Source of the DNA: Georgenia satyanarayanai
GTDB lineage: Bacteria; Actinomycetota; Actinomycetes; Actinomycetales; Actinomycetaceae
Direction of reading: 5' to 3'
DNA: 64,000 bases
NCBI RefSeq assembly: GCF_023715365.1
Contig: NZ_JAMBNZ010000002.1
Location: 124,001 to 188,000 of the forward strand
The notes under the pieces are model-generated. The model did not search any database. It worked only from the letters and a program-made list of their open reading frames with translations, and was not told the DNA's origin. Position numbers and translations under genes: made by a program. The stretch's first letter is position 1; every line of letters begins with the position of its first letter. Shown piece after piece: positions 11,919-20,707 of this stretch.

Positions 11919-12841
11919 GACGCGTCCTCCTTGAGCAGCATGCGCACGTAGTGGGCGCTGAGCGCCACGGTGATGAGCAGGACGAACACCGACAGCGCGG
12001 CGGCCATCCCGAAGTCTCCGGAGCCGGTGCCGAGCTTGTGGATCGCGGTGCCGACGAGGTCGAAACGGCCGGCTGCCGAACCGGCGTCCTGCAGCAGCCG
12101 GATCTGGGTGAACACCCGCAGGTCCCAGACGAGCTGGAGGAGCAGCACGATCGCCACGACCGGGCGGATCATCGGGAGCAGGATGTAGCGGAAACGCTGT
12201 GCCCCGCTCGCCCCGTCGAGCTGGCTCGCCTCGATGACCTCGGTGGAGACCTGCGTGAGTCCCGCGTAGACGGACAGCGCGACGAACGGCACGGACATCC
12301 AGATGACGACGATGCTCGCGACCATGAAGAACGTCATGGGTTCGGCCAGCCAGTCGAAGCGGTGGAACTGCGTGAGGCCGACACCTTCGAGCACCCAGTT
12401 CACCACGCCCCTGCGCCGGTCGAAGAGCCAGATCCACACCGTCATCGCCGCGACGACGGGCATGGCCCAGGCGAGGAGCAGGCTCACCTGCAGCGTGATG
12501 CGGACCCAGGACCACGTTGCCCGCATGAGCAGTGCGACGAGGGCTCCCACGACAAGAGTGAGGAAGGCGGTGATGACGGCGAAGGCGACGGAGCGTAGGA
12601 CCACGCCCCAGAGTGCCGAGTCCTGGAAGATCGCGACATAGTTCGCCAGGCCGACGAACGGAGCCGGCTGGCCGAACTGCTGGGCCATGCCGAACTCGCG
12701 GAAGGACGTGATCAGCTGCCAGACGATCGGGTAGCCCGTCCCCACGAGCAGGAGCACGACGGCAGGCACGAGCAGGACCTGGGGCAGGGAACGGCGACGC
12801 CCCCTGCGGGGGCGCGCAGGTGCGGAGGGGACCGCTGACAT
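11915..12841 (-). CDS. Carbohydrate ABC transporter permease (MalF-type)
   Basis: 308 residues, a basic N-terminus followed by about six membrane helices (first VLLVPAVVLLLVGTGYPIVW). The EAA loop (EASQLDGASGAQRFRYILLP) is conserved. Two adjacent ATGs exist at 12844 and 12841; the second is chosen because AAGGAG sits 5 nt before it, against 2 nt for the first. It pairs with the MalG-type permease overlapping downstream and the lipoprotein binding protein upstream. Confidence 0.93.
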   Translation of the reverse strand: MSAVPSAPARPRRGRRRSLPQVLLVPAVVLLLVGTGYPIVWQLITSFREFGMAQQFGQPAPFVGLANYVAIFQDSALWGVVLRSVAFAVITAFLTLVVGALVALLMRATWSWVRITLQVSLLLAWAMPVVAAMTVWIWLFDRRRGVVNWVLEGVGLTQFHRFDWLAEPMTFFMVASIVVIWMSVPFVALSVYAGLTQVSTEVIEASQLDGASGAQRFRYILLPMIRPVVAIVLLLQLVWDLRVFTQIRLLQDAGSAAGRFDLVGTAIHKLGTGSGDFGMAAALSVFVLLITVALSAHYVRMLLKEDAS

Positions 12842-12898
12842 CATGACTCCTTCGTCGGTGCGCCGGTGGGGGCACGAGGCCCCCACCGGCGCGACCTG

Positions 12899-14221
12899 TC
12901 AGTTGTTGAGCAGGGAGTTGAGCTGCTCGTCGTACTCGGCGGCGAGCTGGGCGATGTCTCCGCCCGCCGCGACCTTGCCGAAGAACTCCTCCAGGACGGT
13001 GGCCCCCTCGACCGCGGCCCAGCCCGGTGCGGCCGGGGTGAGCTTGGACCCCAGGGCAGCCTCGGCCGCGGGCTCGTTCACCGTCGGGTTGAGCTCGACG
13101 AAGGCGTCGAGCTGCTCGGCGTTGGCCGGACCGAGACCGTTGGTGGCGAGCATGGTCTGGTACTCCTCGGAGAAGATGATGCGCAGGAGGTCACGCGCGA
13201 GGTCCTGCTTCTCACTGGCCGCAGAGATCGCGATGTTGGACCCGCCGGCGAAGACGGGCGCGACGGTGCCCTCCTCGACGCCGGGCAGGGCGAAGACACC
13301 GAAGGTCTCGTCGTCCCACACGAGCGTGTCCGGGTCCTCCTCGCTGGGGAGCCCGATCGACCAGTACGCCCATCCGGGCGCGATGATGGTCGCCGCCTCG
13401 GGCGCGCCGGTGTCGTTGTCGATGATGTTGACCCACGGGGTCGAGTCGGCCTCGGTGACGGGTGCGTTCGACGCCTGGGTGAAGAGCTCCTGGAACTGGG
13501 CGAGGCCCTCCTGGGTGGCGGGGCTGGAGAGCGCGGAGACCCACTCGTCGCCCTCCTGGACGGCGATCTCCCCGCCGTTGGCGAAGATCCACGAGATCCC
13601 GTTGCGCCAGTCCTCACCGCCGATGTAGAAGCCCGACTGGTCGTCGGTCCGCAGCTCCGCCACCGCGCTGTTGAACTCCGCGAGGGTCGTGGGGACCTCG
13701 AGGCCGGCCTCCTGCCAGACGTCCTTGCGGTACCAGATGAGGCGCGAGCCGAAGTAGTACGGCAGCGCGTAGTGCGCGCCGTCGAGGTCGCCGGCAGCGA
13801 CAAAGGACGGGAGCAGGTCGTCGCCGCCGAGCTCCTCGTAGACGTCACTCAGGTCGCTGAAGGCGCCTACCCCGGTGAAGGTCGATGCCCAGGTGTTACC
13901 GATCTCGGTGACGTCGGGGGTGGTGCTGGCGTCGGGCAGCGCGGTGGTGAGCTTGGTGACGGCGTCCGCCCAGTCCTGCTCCTCGATGACGAGCTCGGCG
14001 CCGGTCTCCTCGGCGAAAGTGTCTTTGAGGTACTCGCGCAGCTCGTCCGGCGTGTCACCGCCCATGAGCCACAGGGTCAGGGTCTGGTCCTCACCGCCGG
14101 TCGCGCCGTCAGTACCGGTGTCGGTAGCGGTACCGGTACCGGTGTCGGTGCCCCCGCCGCAGGCAGCGAGGACGAGCGCGGTGGTGAGCACCGCGGTCGT
14201 CTTGATGATCCTTCGTCGCAT
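12899..14221 (-). CDS. Sugar-binding lipoprotein of an ABC transporter
   Basis: 440 residues. The signal peptide MRRRIIKTTAVLTTALVLAAC ends in the lipobox LAAC, with lipidation predicted at Cys21, followed by a low-complexity Thr/Gly/Asp linker. The mature part is a CUT1-type extracellular solute-binding protein. ATG 14221 is preferred over 14236 because AAAGG, which lies in the longer version's second codon, is then correctly spaced as a ribosome site. The linker DNA contains short GGTACC/GGTGTC repeats. It delivers a sugar, inferred to be a GlcNAc-containing oligosaccharide, to the two permeases downstream. Confidence 0.93.
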   Translation of the reverse strand: MRRRIIKTTAVLTTALVLAACGGGTDTGTGTATDTGTDGATGGEDQTLTLWLMGGDTPDELREYLKDTFAEETGAELVIEEQDWADAVTKLTTALPDASTTPDVTEIGNTWASTFTGVGAFSDLSDVYEELGGDDLLPSFVAAGDLDGAHYALPYYFGSRLIWYRKDVWQEAGLEVPTTLAEFNSAVAELRTDDQSGFYIGGEDWRNGISWIFANGGEIAVQEGDEWVSALSSPATQEGLAQFQELFTQASNAPVTEADSTPWVNIIDNDTGAPEAATIIAPGWAYWSIGLPSEEDPDTLVWDDETFGVFALPGVEEGTVAPVFAGGSNIAISAASEKQDLARDLLRIIFSEEYQTMLATNGLGPANAEQLDAFVELNPTVNEPAAEAALGSKLTPAAPGWAAVEGATVLEEFFGKVAAGGDIAQLAAEYDEQLNSLLNN

Positions 14222-14255
14222 CGTGTGACCTTTCATGGATGGGAGGGTGGAGCGG

Positions 14256-15410
14256 TCAAGAGATCCCGAGCTCGGCCGCGAGCACGATCGCGGCCGATCC
14301 GCGCAGGACGATGTCCTCCGACAGTGAGGCGAGCCGTACTCGCAGGGCGTCGTGGGAGGCGGCGAGCATCCGCTCCCGCAGGGTGCGGACCGCCGCGTCG
14401 ATGAGCGGACCGTCGAGGAGGTCCGCCGGGCCGCTGATGGCGATCTCGGAGACGTCCAAGGTGCCGACGACCGGTGCCATCGCGATCCCGAGCCGGCGTC
14501 CGGCCTCCTCGAGCACGCGCTCGCGGTCGGCGGTGCCGGCGAGGACGCGGCGCAGGCTGGGCACCGAGAGCCACGCCTCGAGGCACCCGGCCTTCCCGCA
14601 GGCGCACGGCGGGCCGCCGTCGGTGCCCACGACGACGTGCCCGATCTCGCCGGCGGCGGAGTGGGCACCGAGTCGTGGCACGCCGTCGACGAGGATGCCG
14701 GCGCCGACACCACCACCGACCCGGATGAGGAGGAGGTCGCCCGACCCCTCCCCGAACCTTCGCTCGGCCATGACGGCGGCGTTCGCGTCGTTGGCGACGT
14801 GGACGGGGACGAGGAGCTCGTCGGCGAGGAGCCGCTGCAGCGGCAGGTCGCTCCAGCCGAGGTTCGGGGCCGTGAGCACGGTGCCCCGCGAGTCCACGAT
14901 GCCGGGGGTACCGACGCCGACCCCGAGCAGCGGGGCGGTGGCAGCACGCACCGCCAGGGTGGTGACCTCGGCGGCCAGCCGCACCGCCTCGGGGCCGGTG
15001 GCGCCGTCGGTCGCGAGCTCGTGCGTCGTCAGCACCGTGCCCTCGAGGTCGACGACGCACGAGCGGAACGTCGTGAGGTCGGACAGGTCGACCCCGACGA
15101 TGTGCTGGGCGTCCTTGTCGATCTCCAGCAGGGTGGCGGGCTTCCCCGGCCTGGAGCCCGTCCGCTGACCACGCTCGATGACGAGGGCGCCCTCGATGAG
15201 CTCCGCGACGAGGTCCGAGACGGTGACGCGCGTCAGTCCGGTCTCCCGGGCGATGTCCGCGCGGCTCAGGGTGCCGTGGACGGCGAGGGTCTGCAGGACC
15301 AGGGAACGGTTGTGCTCACGCGCCTGGCTCGGCAGTGCCTTGGTGCCGCGGTCGATGGTGCGTCCCCAGGTCGGGACCGCCGGCGGCATGGTGCGTGTCG
15401 TCCGTGACAT
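14256..15410 (-). CDS. ROK family transcriptional repressor
   Basis: 384 residues. A winged helix-turn-helix occupies about residues 35-85 (LSRADIARETGLTRVTVSDL), followed by a ROK sugar-binding domain with the zinc motif CACGKAGCLE. NagC/XylR-like ROK repressors release DNA on sugar binding. It is the first gene of the six-gene sugar operon, 34 bp before the binding-protein gene, so it probably autoregulates the operon. A promoter with a palindrome in its spacer lies directly upstream, and the message appears leaderless. Confidence 0.93.
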   Translation of the reverse strand: MSRTTRTMPPAVPTWGRTIDRGTKALPSQAREHNRSLVLQTLAVHGTLSRADIARETGLTRVTVSDLVAELIEGALVIERGQRTGSRPGKPATLLEIDKDAQHIVGVDLSDLTTFRSCVVDLEGTVLTTHELATDGATGPEAVRLAAEVTTLAVRAATAPLLGVGVGTPGIVDSRGTVLTAPNLGWSDLPLQRLLADELLVPVHVANDANAAVMAERRFGEGSGDLLLIRVGGGVGAGILVDGVPRLGAHSAAGEIGHVVVGTDGGPPCACGKAGCLEAWLSVPSLRRVLAGTADRERVLEEAGRRLGIAMAPVVGTLDVSEIAISGPADLLDGPLIDAAVRTLRERMLAASHDALRVRLASLSEDIVLRGSAAIVLAAELGIS

Positions 15411-15446
15411 GTTTGTTAGTTAACCGTACGTACTATCGCCTGTCAA
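15411..15446 (-). promoter_or_regulatory. Sugar-operon promoter with embedded operator
   Basis: On the minus strand TTGACA (15446-15441), a 17-bp spacer and TTAACT (15423-15418) form a near-consensus sigma-70-type promoter. Transcription would begin at about the ATG at 15410. The spacer contains the palindrome GTACGTAC (15426-15433), and GTTAACTAAC covers the -10, so bound repressor would block polymerase. Binding by the ROK protein is inferred. Confidence 0.75.
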
Positions 15447-15498
15447 CGGCTTGGTCCGCGCACTTCCCGGTGCCGGGGCAGGCCGCACGGCCGGCCAC

Positions 15499-15504
15499 TA
15501 GGCT
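15499..15504 (+). promoter_or_regulatory. -10 element TAGGCT of a leaderless transcript
   Basis: TAGGCT ends 6 nt before the ATG at 15511 and no ribosome-binding site is present. It supports ATG 15511 over the GTG at 15508. Confidence 0.5.
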
Positions 15505-15510
15505 CGGGTG

Positions 15511-15813
15511 ATGAGCGCCTTCGCCGTCGAGTACACCTACGACACCAACCGCACCGACGATCTGGCGGCCGTGCGGCCCACCCACCGGGAGTTCCTCCAG
15601 GGACTGCTGGACGAAGGATCCCTCCTCGCGTCCGGGCCCTGGCTGGACAACGCCGCCCCCGGCGCGCTGCTCCTCGTCGTCGCGCCGGACGTCGAGGGCG
15701 CCCAGCGCCTCCTGGACGACGACCCCTTCCTCAAGGCGCACCTCATCACCCAGCGCACCGTGCGGCCGTGGAACCCGATCATGGGTCCCTTCGCCGAGCA
15801 CGCCTCGCAGTAG
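15511..15813 (+). CDS. YciI family protein
   Basis: 100 residues. The ferredoxin-like YCII domain is recognised from FAVEYTYD at the start, RPTHREFL with the conserved histidine, and LLASGPWLD in the middle. The family includes small dimeric proteins of unclear enzymatic role and some dehydrochlorinase-like or stress proteins. It is divergent from the ROK repressor and precedes mscS by 27 bp. Confidence 0.85.
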   Translation: MSAFAVEYTYDTNRTDDLAAVRPTHREFLQGLLDEGSLLASGPWLDNAAPGALLLVVAPDVEGAQRLLDDDPFLKAHLITQRTVRPWNPIMGPFAEHASQ

Positions 15814-15840
15814 GGGCACCGCATCTGTTAGGCCTAGACC

Positions 15841-16908
15841 ATGGATGAGTTCTGGCCGTTCCTCAGGTGGGTCGTCGCCGTCGCCGCGGCAGCCGCCGTC
15901 GTCATCGTCGTCATGCTCGTCGTCGACCGGGTGATCAACCGGTACCGGGCGCGGGTACCCGGCCTGCGCCAGGGATGGCGGCGGGTGCGCCGGCCGCTTG
16001 CGGCGCTGCTCCTGGCGATCTCCCTGCGGATCTCCTTCGCGGCGACCGCCGAGCGCGGCTCGGTGCGGGACGTCGGCCTGCACGTCCTCCTCGTGCTCAC
16101 CATCGCCTCGGCGGTGTGGTTCGCCGCGACCATCGTCGTCGCCTGGCTCGAGCACACCCAGCGGCGCGTCGTCGCGCGCAAGGAGGACGACCGCGACCGC
16201 AGGCGCACGCGTACCCAGATGCTGCTCATCCAGCGCCTCGTCAACGCCGCCTTCGTCGTCCTCGGCGTCGCGATGGTCCTCATGACGTTCCCCGGCGTCG
16301 AGCAGGTGGGAGCGACCATCCTCGCCTCCGCCGGCCTCCTCAGCGTCGTCGTCGGCATCGCGGCGCAGAGCAGCCTCGGCAACCTCTTCGCCGGGCTGCA
16401 AATCGCCTTCACCGACGCCGTGCGGATCGGGGACATCGTCGAGGTCGACGGCACGTACAGCACGGTCGAGGACATCACGCTGTCCTACGTCGTCGTGAGC
16501 ATCTGGGACGAGCGGCACAAGGTGCTGCCCTCGACCTACTTCACCTCTCAGCCCTTCATCAACTGGAGCCGGACCGGTGACACGGTCACCGGCGTCGTGA
16601 ACTTCGAGCTCGACTGGCGGGTGGACGTCGCGGCGATGCGCGCGGAGCTCGAGCGGTACGTCGCCCAGCACCCCGCCTGGGACGGGCGGGCGAGGTCGCT
16701 CGTCGTCACGGACTCCACCGGCGGCCACGTCACCGTCCGCGCGCTCGTCACGACCGCGAACACCGCCGACGACTTCACCCTGCGCTGCGACGTCCGGGAG
16801 CACCTTGTCGGGTGGCTGCGGGAGAACGACCCCGACGCCCTGCCCCTCCAGCGGGTGTCCCTGTCCCCCTCCCCCGTCCGGGGCCCGGCGGAGCCCAGCG
16901 ACGGCTAG
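15841..16908 (+). CDS. Mechanosensitive ion channel of the MscS family
   Basis: 355 residues: about four N-terminal hydrophobic segments (first AAAAAVVIVVMLVV), then the pore-lining helix with repeated small residues (ASAGLLSVVVGIAAQSSLGN, about 158-177) and the beta/cytoplasmic domain (IGDIVEVDG, NWSRTGD). MscS-type channels release solutes on hypo-osmotic shock. The protein sits in the cytoplasmic membrane. Its 3' end carries one copy of a 23-bp direct repeat whose second copy holds the stop of convergent hrpB. Confidence 0.92.
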   Translation: MDEFWPFLRWVVAVAAAAAVVIVVMLVVDRVINRYRARVPGLRQGWRRVRRPLAALLLAISLRISFAATAERGSVRDVGLHVLLVLTIASAVWFAATIVVAWLEHTQRRVVARKEDDRDRRRTRTQMLLIQRLVNAAFVVLGVAMVLMTFPGVEQVGATILASAGLLSVVVGIAAQSSLGNLFAGLQIAFTDAVRIGDIVEVDGTYSTVEDITLSYVVVSIWDERHKVLPSTYFTSQPFINWSRTGDTVTGVVNFELDWRVDVAAMRAELERYVAQHPAWDGRARSLVVTDSTGGHVTVRALVTTANTADDFTLRCDVREHLVGWLRENDPDALPLQRVSLSPSPVRGPAEPSDG

Positions 16909-16945
16909 GCAGTCCGGCCGTCGGCGGAGCACAGCGGTGGCTAGG
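16887..16945. repeat. 23-bp imperfect direct repeat at the mscS/hrpB junction
   Basis: Copies at 16887-16909 and 16923-16945 (period 36) match at 20 of 23 positions. The first copy contains the mscS TAG; the second, read on the other strand, contains the hrpB TAG. A local duplication apparently created the present gene ends. Confidence 0.7.
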
Positions 16946-19454
16946 TGCGCCGGCCCTTCGTCGTGCGGGTGGTCGGGGGCGCTGCGGCCGGGTCCTCGGG
17001 CCACGGGTGGCGAGGGTAGCGGCCCCGCAGCTCCGCACGCACCTGCGGGTAGCCGGTGCGCCAGAACCCGGCGAGATCGGCCGTGACGGCCGCGGGCCGG
17101 CGCGCCGGGGAGAGCAGCTCGAGCACGAGCGGCACCCGCCCGCCGGCGAGCGCCGGTGCGCCGCGCCAGCCGAAGACCTCCTGGATGCGGGCCGCGAGCG
17201 TGGGGCGTGAGGGATCGGAGTAGTCGACCCGGAGCGCCGCACCCGTCGGGACGGTGACCCGCTCGGGCGCGAGCTCGTCCAGCCGGCCCGCCTCCGGCCA
17301 CGGGAGCAGCCGCCGCAGCGCCGTCGTCGTGTCGACGCGGGCCAGGTCCCGGTTGCTGCGCACCCCGGCGAGGTCCGGCCCGAGCCACTGCTCCACCCGC
17401 TCGAGAAGCGCGGCGTCGGACACATCGGGCCACGGCGCGCCGAGGGCGGCGTGGAGGAAGGCGAGGCGCCGCCGCAGGGACACCGCGCCGGGTGGCCACG
17501 GCACGAGGCCCAGTCCTTCGCGGCGCAGCCCGTCCTGCACGGCGGCGGCCACGAGCGACGGCGAGGGCCGGTGGAGCGGCTCGCTCGCCAGCTCGATCGC
17601 GCCCAGCCGCTCCAGCCGGCGCGCGACCAGCCGGCCGTCGCGCCACGCGACGTCCTCCACGGTTCGCAGCAGCCCGGCGGCGGCCTCCCGGGCGGTAGCC
17701 TCGTCGATCGGGGCCGCCGAGCGGATGAGGGCGTCGGTCTGGCCGGGTGCGCGCGTGGCGTCGGCGACGGCGAGCCACTCGCAGCCGGCCAGCGGCCCGC
17801 CCGCCAGGCGCGCGCCGGCTCCCCCGGCCAGGAGGTAGTGGTCGCTGCCCGCGCGGCGGCGGGCGACGCGGTCGGGGTGGGCGAGCGCGGTGACGAGGCC
17901 GACGGCGAGGTCGAGCTGGGTGACGCGGTCGCCGGGGCGCGGGTCCTGGCCGGTGCGCCGGGAGGCGAGCCGCTCCCAGCGGTCGGCCTCCCGCCGCCAG
18001 GCGCTGCGGCCACCGGCGCGCAGGCGCCGTAGGGCGGCGGTGAGGTCGACGTCGCCCGCGCCCGCGTCCTCGGCGAGCATCGCGACGACCTCTGCCGCGG
18101 TCCGGGCACCGACGACGCCCGCTCCGTCGAGCAGGGCGCGCGCCAACCGCGGGTCCGCGCCGACGTCTGCGATCGCCCGCCCGCGTGCGGTGACCGCACC
18201 GTCGGTGTCCAGCGCGCCGAGCTCGGTGAGCAGCCCGGTCGCCGCAGCGGCCGCCTGGGGCGGCGGCGGGTCGAGCAGCGCCAGGCCCGCCCCGCCCGGG
18301 GCGCCCCACAGGGCCAGCTCGAGCATCGGTCCGGCGAGGTCCGCGGTGGCGATCTCCGGCTCGGGGTGGCGCGCGAGCATGGCGTGCTCGGCGGCGGACC
18401 AGCACCGGTAGACGGTGCCCGGCCCCTGCCGCCCCGCTCGACCGGCGCGCTGCTCCGCCCCCGCCTGGCTCACGCTGCGAGTGACGAGACCGGCGAGCCC
18501 GCGGTGGTGGTCGGTCCGTGGCTCGCGCGCCAGCCCGGCGTCCACGACCACCCGGACCCCCGGCACGGTGAGCGAGGACTCGGCCACCGCCGTCGAGACG
18601 ACGACCCTGCGCCGGGTGGCGGGCTGCAACGCCCGGTCCTGCTCGGCGGCCGGCAGTCGTCCGTGGAGAGCGAGGGCGTCGACGTCGCGGCCGCGCAGGC
18701 GCCGGACGACGTCGTCGACCTCACGCGCGCCGGGGAGGAAGACGAGGACGTCACCGTCCTGCTCGGCCAGGGCCCGGCGGGTGACGCCGGCGACGTGCCC
18801 GAGGAACTCCGGGCTGGTGCCGCGCGGCGTGAGCCGTGGCGCGGTGCGCGGCGGGGGGCACCACTCCGTCCCGACGGCGTGCAGCGCACCGGGGACCGTG
18901 ACGACGGCGGTGCCCTCGCCGAGGAGCGCCGCCACCCGGTCCGCCTCGACGGTGGCCGACATCGCGACGAGCGCGAGGTCCTCGCGCAGCGTCGCGCGGG
19001 CCTCGACGAGCATGGCGAGGAGGAGGTCGGAGTCGATCTGGCGCTCGTGCACCTCGTCGAGGACGACGGCGCTCACGCCCGGCAGCTCCGGGTCACGCTG
19101 GAGACGGCGCAGCAGCGTCCCGGCGGTGACGATCTCGACGAGGGTCTCCTCACCCACGTGCCGCTCGCCACGCACGGAGAAGCCGGCCACCTGGCCGACC
19201 GGCTGGCCGAGGAGGCCGGCGAGGCGGCGTGCCGCGGCCCGCGCAGCGATGCGCCGCGGCTGGGTGACGACGACCCTGCCGCCCAGGGCGACGGCGAGCG
19301 CGGGCGGCACGAGCGTGGTCTTCCCACTGCCCGGCGGGGACTGCAGGACGGCGGTCCCCCCGGACCTCACCGCCCGCACGAGCTCCTCCAGGCCCTCGGC
19401 GACAGGCAGTGGCGGCGGTGCGGCGAGGAGCGCGGAGAGATCGGTGAGGGCCAC
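16941..19454 (-). CDS. hrpB: ATP-dependent helicase HrpB
   Basis: 837 residues. Walker A GSGKTT (42-47), DEVH (133-136), SAT near residue 165, the helicase C core with QRAGRAGR, a helicase-associated domain and the HrpB-specific C-terminal domain (about 700-830) are all present. HrpB is a DEAH-box helicase of uncertain physiological role, widespread but non-essential. Start GTG 19454 lies 6 nt after a CACACT -10-like box, indicating a leaderless message. It is divergent from the GCS2-type ligase gene. Confidence 0.93.
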   Translation of the reverse strand: MALTDLSALLAAPPPLPVAEGLEELVRAVRSGGTAVLQSPPGSGKTTLVPPALAVALGGRVVVTQPRRIAARAAARRLAGLLGQPVGQVAGFSVRGERHVGEETLVEIVTAGTLLRRLQRDPELPGVSAVVLDEVHERQIDSDLLLAMLVEARATLREDLALVAMSATVEADRVAALLGEGTAVVTVPGALHAVGTEWCPPPRTAPRLTPRGTSPEFLGHVAGVTRRALAEQDGDVLVFLPGAREVDDVVRRLRGRDVDALALHGRLPAAEQDRALQPATRRRVVVSTAVAESSLTVPGVRVVVDAGLAREPRTDHHRGLAGLVTRSVSQAGAEQRAGRAGRQGPGTVYRCWSAAEHAMLARHPEPEIATADLAGPMLELALWGAPGGAGLALLDPPPPQAAAAATGLLTELGALDTDGAVTARGRAIADVGADPRLARALLDGAGVVGARTAAEVVAMLAEDAGAGDVDLTAALRRLRAGGRSAWRREADRWERLASRRTGQDPRPGDRVTQLDLAVGLVTALAHPDRVARRRAGSDHYLLAGGAGARLAGGPLAGCEWLAVADATRAPGQTDALIRSAAPIDEATAREAAAGLLRTVEDVAWRDGRLVARRLERLGAIELASEPLHRPSPSLVAAAVQDGLRREGLGLVPWPPGAVSLRRRLAFLHAALGAPWPDVSDAALLERVEQWLGPDLAGVRSNRDLARVDTTTALRRLLPWPEAGRLDELAPERVTVPTGAALRVDYSDPSRPTLAARIQEVFGWRGAPALAGGRVPLVLELLSPARRPAAVTADLAGFWRTGYPQVRAELRGRYPRHPWPEDPAAAPPTTRTTKGRRT

Positions 19455-19460
19455 GCCCCC

Positions 19461-19504
19461 AGTGTGCCGCCCGCCGTGCCGACCGGGCGCCCCCACGACA
19501 CACT
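19461..19504. promoter_or_regulatory. Back-to-back -10 boxes of a divergent leaderless gene pair
   Basis: CACACT occurs on the minus strand at 19466-19461, 6 nt before the hrpB GTG. It occurs again on the plus strand at 19499-19504, 6 nt before the GCS2 ATG. Neither gene has a ribosome-binding site. Confidence 0.45.
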
Positions 19505-19510
19505 GGCCGG

Positions 19511-20707
19511 ATGAGGACAGTGGGTGTGGAGGAGGAGCTGCTGCTCGTACGCAGCGGCACGGGTCAGGCGGTGTCCCTGGCCCAGCAGGTGCTGCGGCGG
19601 GCGGACGTCATCGGGGACGCCGACCCGGACGGCCCCGGACCGACCGGTGCGCCCGGTGCGGCCGGCTCCTCCCTCGACGGTGAGCTGCAGCGTCAGCAGG
19701 TCGAGACGGGCACCGCGCCCCACCGCCACCTCCTCGCCCTCCACGAGGAGCTCGGGTCCTGGCGCGCCCACGCCGAGTCGGCCGCCCGCCGCGTGGGCGC
19801 CCGGGCCGTCGCCCTCGGCACCTCCCCCCTCCCGGTGGAGACGCTGGCCGCACCGGACGAGCGCTACCGCCGGATCGTCGACCACTTCGGCCGCCTCGGC
19901 AGCGAGCAGCTCGTCTGCGGCTGCCACGTCCACGTCGCCGTCGAGTCCCCCGGGGAGGCCGTCGCCGTTCTCGACCGCGTCCGCGTGTGGCTCCCCACGC
20001 TCCTGGCGGTGAGCGCCAACTCCCCGTACTGGCAGGGCGAGGACTCCGGCTACGCCAGCTACCGCGCGCAGGTCATGGGCCGCTGGCCCGCGGCCGGTCC
20101 CCCGGACCTCTTCGGCTCGCACCGCGCCTACCGCGAGCGCGTCGAGGCGATGCTCGCGACGGGCGTCGTCCTGGACGAGGGCATGGTCTACCTCGATGCC
20201 CGGCCCTCCCGCACCTACCCCACCCTGGAGTTCCGCGCCGCGGACGTGTGCCAGGACCCGCGCGACGCCGTCGTCGTCGCCGCCCTGTGCCGCGCCCTGG
20301 TCCAGACCGCCGCCGAGGAGTGGGACGCCGGGAAGGCGGCCCCACCGGTGCCGACCCAGATGCTGCGCCTGGCCACCTGGCAGGCGAGCCGCTTCGGCAT
20401 GTCCGGTGAGCTGCTCGACCCTGGCACGAGCCGCCCGCTGCCCGCGGCGGACGTGGTCGGCGCACTCGTCGACCACGTCCGCCCGGCGCTGCGGGAGGCG
20501 GACGACGACCTCGCCCTCGTCGAGGAGGGCGTAGCCCGTCTGCGAGAGGTCGGCACAGGTGCCGACCGGCAGCGGCGGGAGCTGGAGCGCACCGGGAGCC
20601 TGGGCGACGTCGTCGCCGCGGCGGTGCGCACGACGCACGGACTGGACGGAGAGGGACATGACTTCACTGTGGCTGGCATCGGCGTCGCGCACGGTTCCGG
20701 GAGGTGA
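19511..20707 (+). CDS. Carboxylate-amine ligase, GCS2 family (YbdK-like)
   Basis: 398 residues. The start VGVEEELLLV is the signature of the GCS2/YbdK family, and CGCHVHVAVES and ANSPYWQGEDSGYASYR are further conserved active-site segments. Such enzymes ligate an amine to the gamma- or alpha-carboxylate of glutamate-like substrates using ATP; some make gamma-glutamylcysteine. Mycothiol-type actinobacteria lack glutathione, so the product is uncertain. The end overlaps the FAD-Rieske gene by 50 nt, implying co-translation. Confidence 0.88.
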   Translation: MRTVGVEEELLLVRSGTGQAVSLAQQVLRRADVIGDADPDGPGPTGAPGAAGSSLDGELQRQQVETGTAPHRHLLALHEELGSWRAHAESAARRVGARAVALGTSPLPVETLAAPDERYRRIVDHFGRLGSEQLVCGCHVHVAVESPGEAVAVLDRVRVWLPTLLAVSANSPYWQGEDSGYASYRAQVMGRWPAAGPPDLFGSHRAYRERVEAMLATGVVLDEGMVYLDARPSRTYPTLEFRAADVCQDPRDAVVVAALCRALVQTAAEEWDAGKAAPPVPTQMLRLATWQASRFGMSGELLDPGTSRPLPAADVVGALVDHVRPALREADDDLALVEEGVARLREVGTGADRQRRELERTGSLGDVVAAAVRTTHGLDGEGHDFTVAGIGVAHGSGR

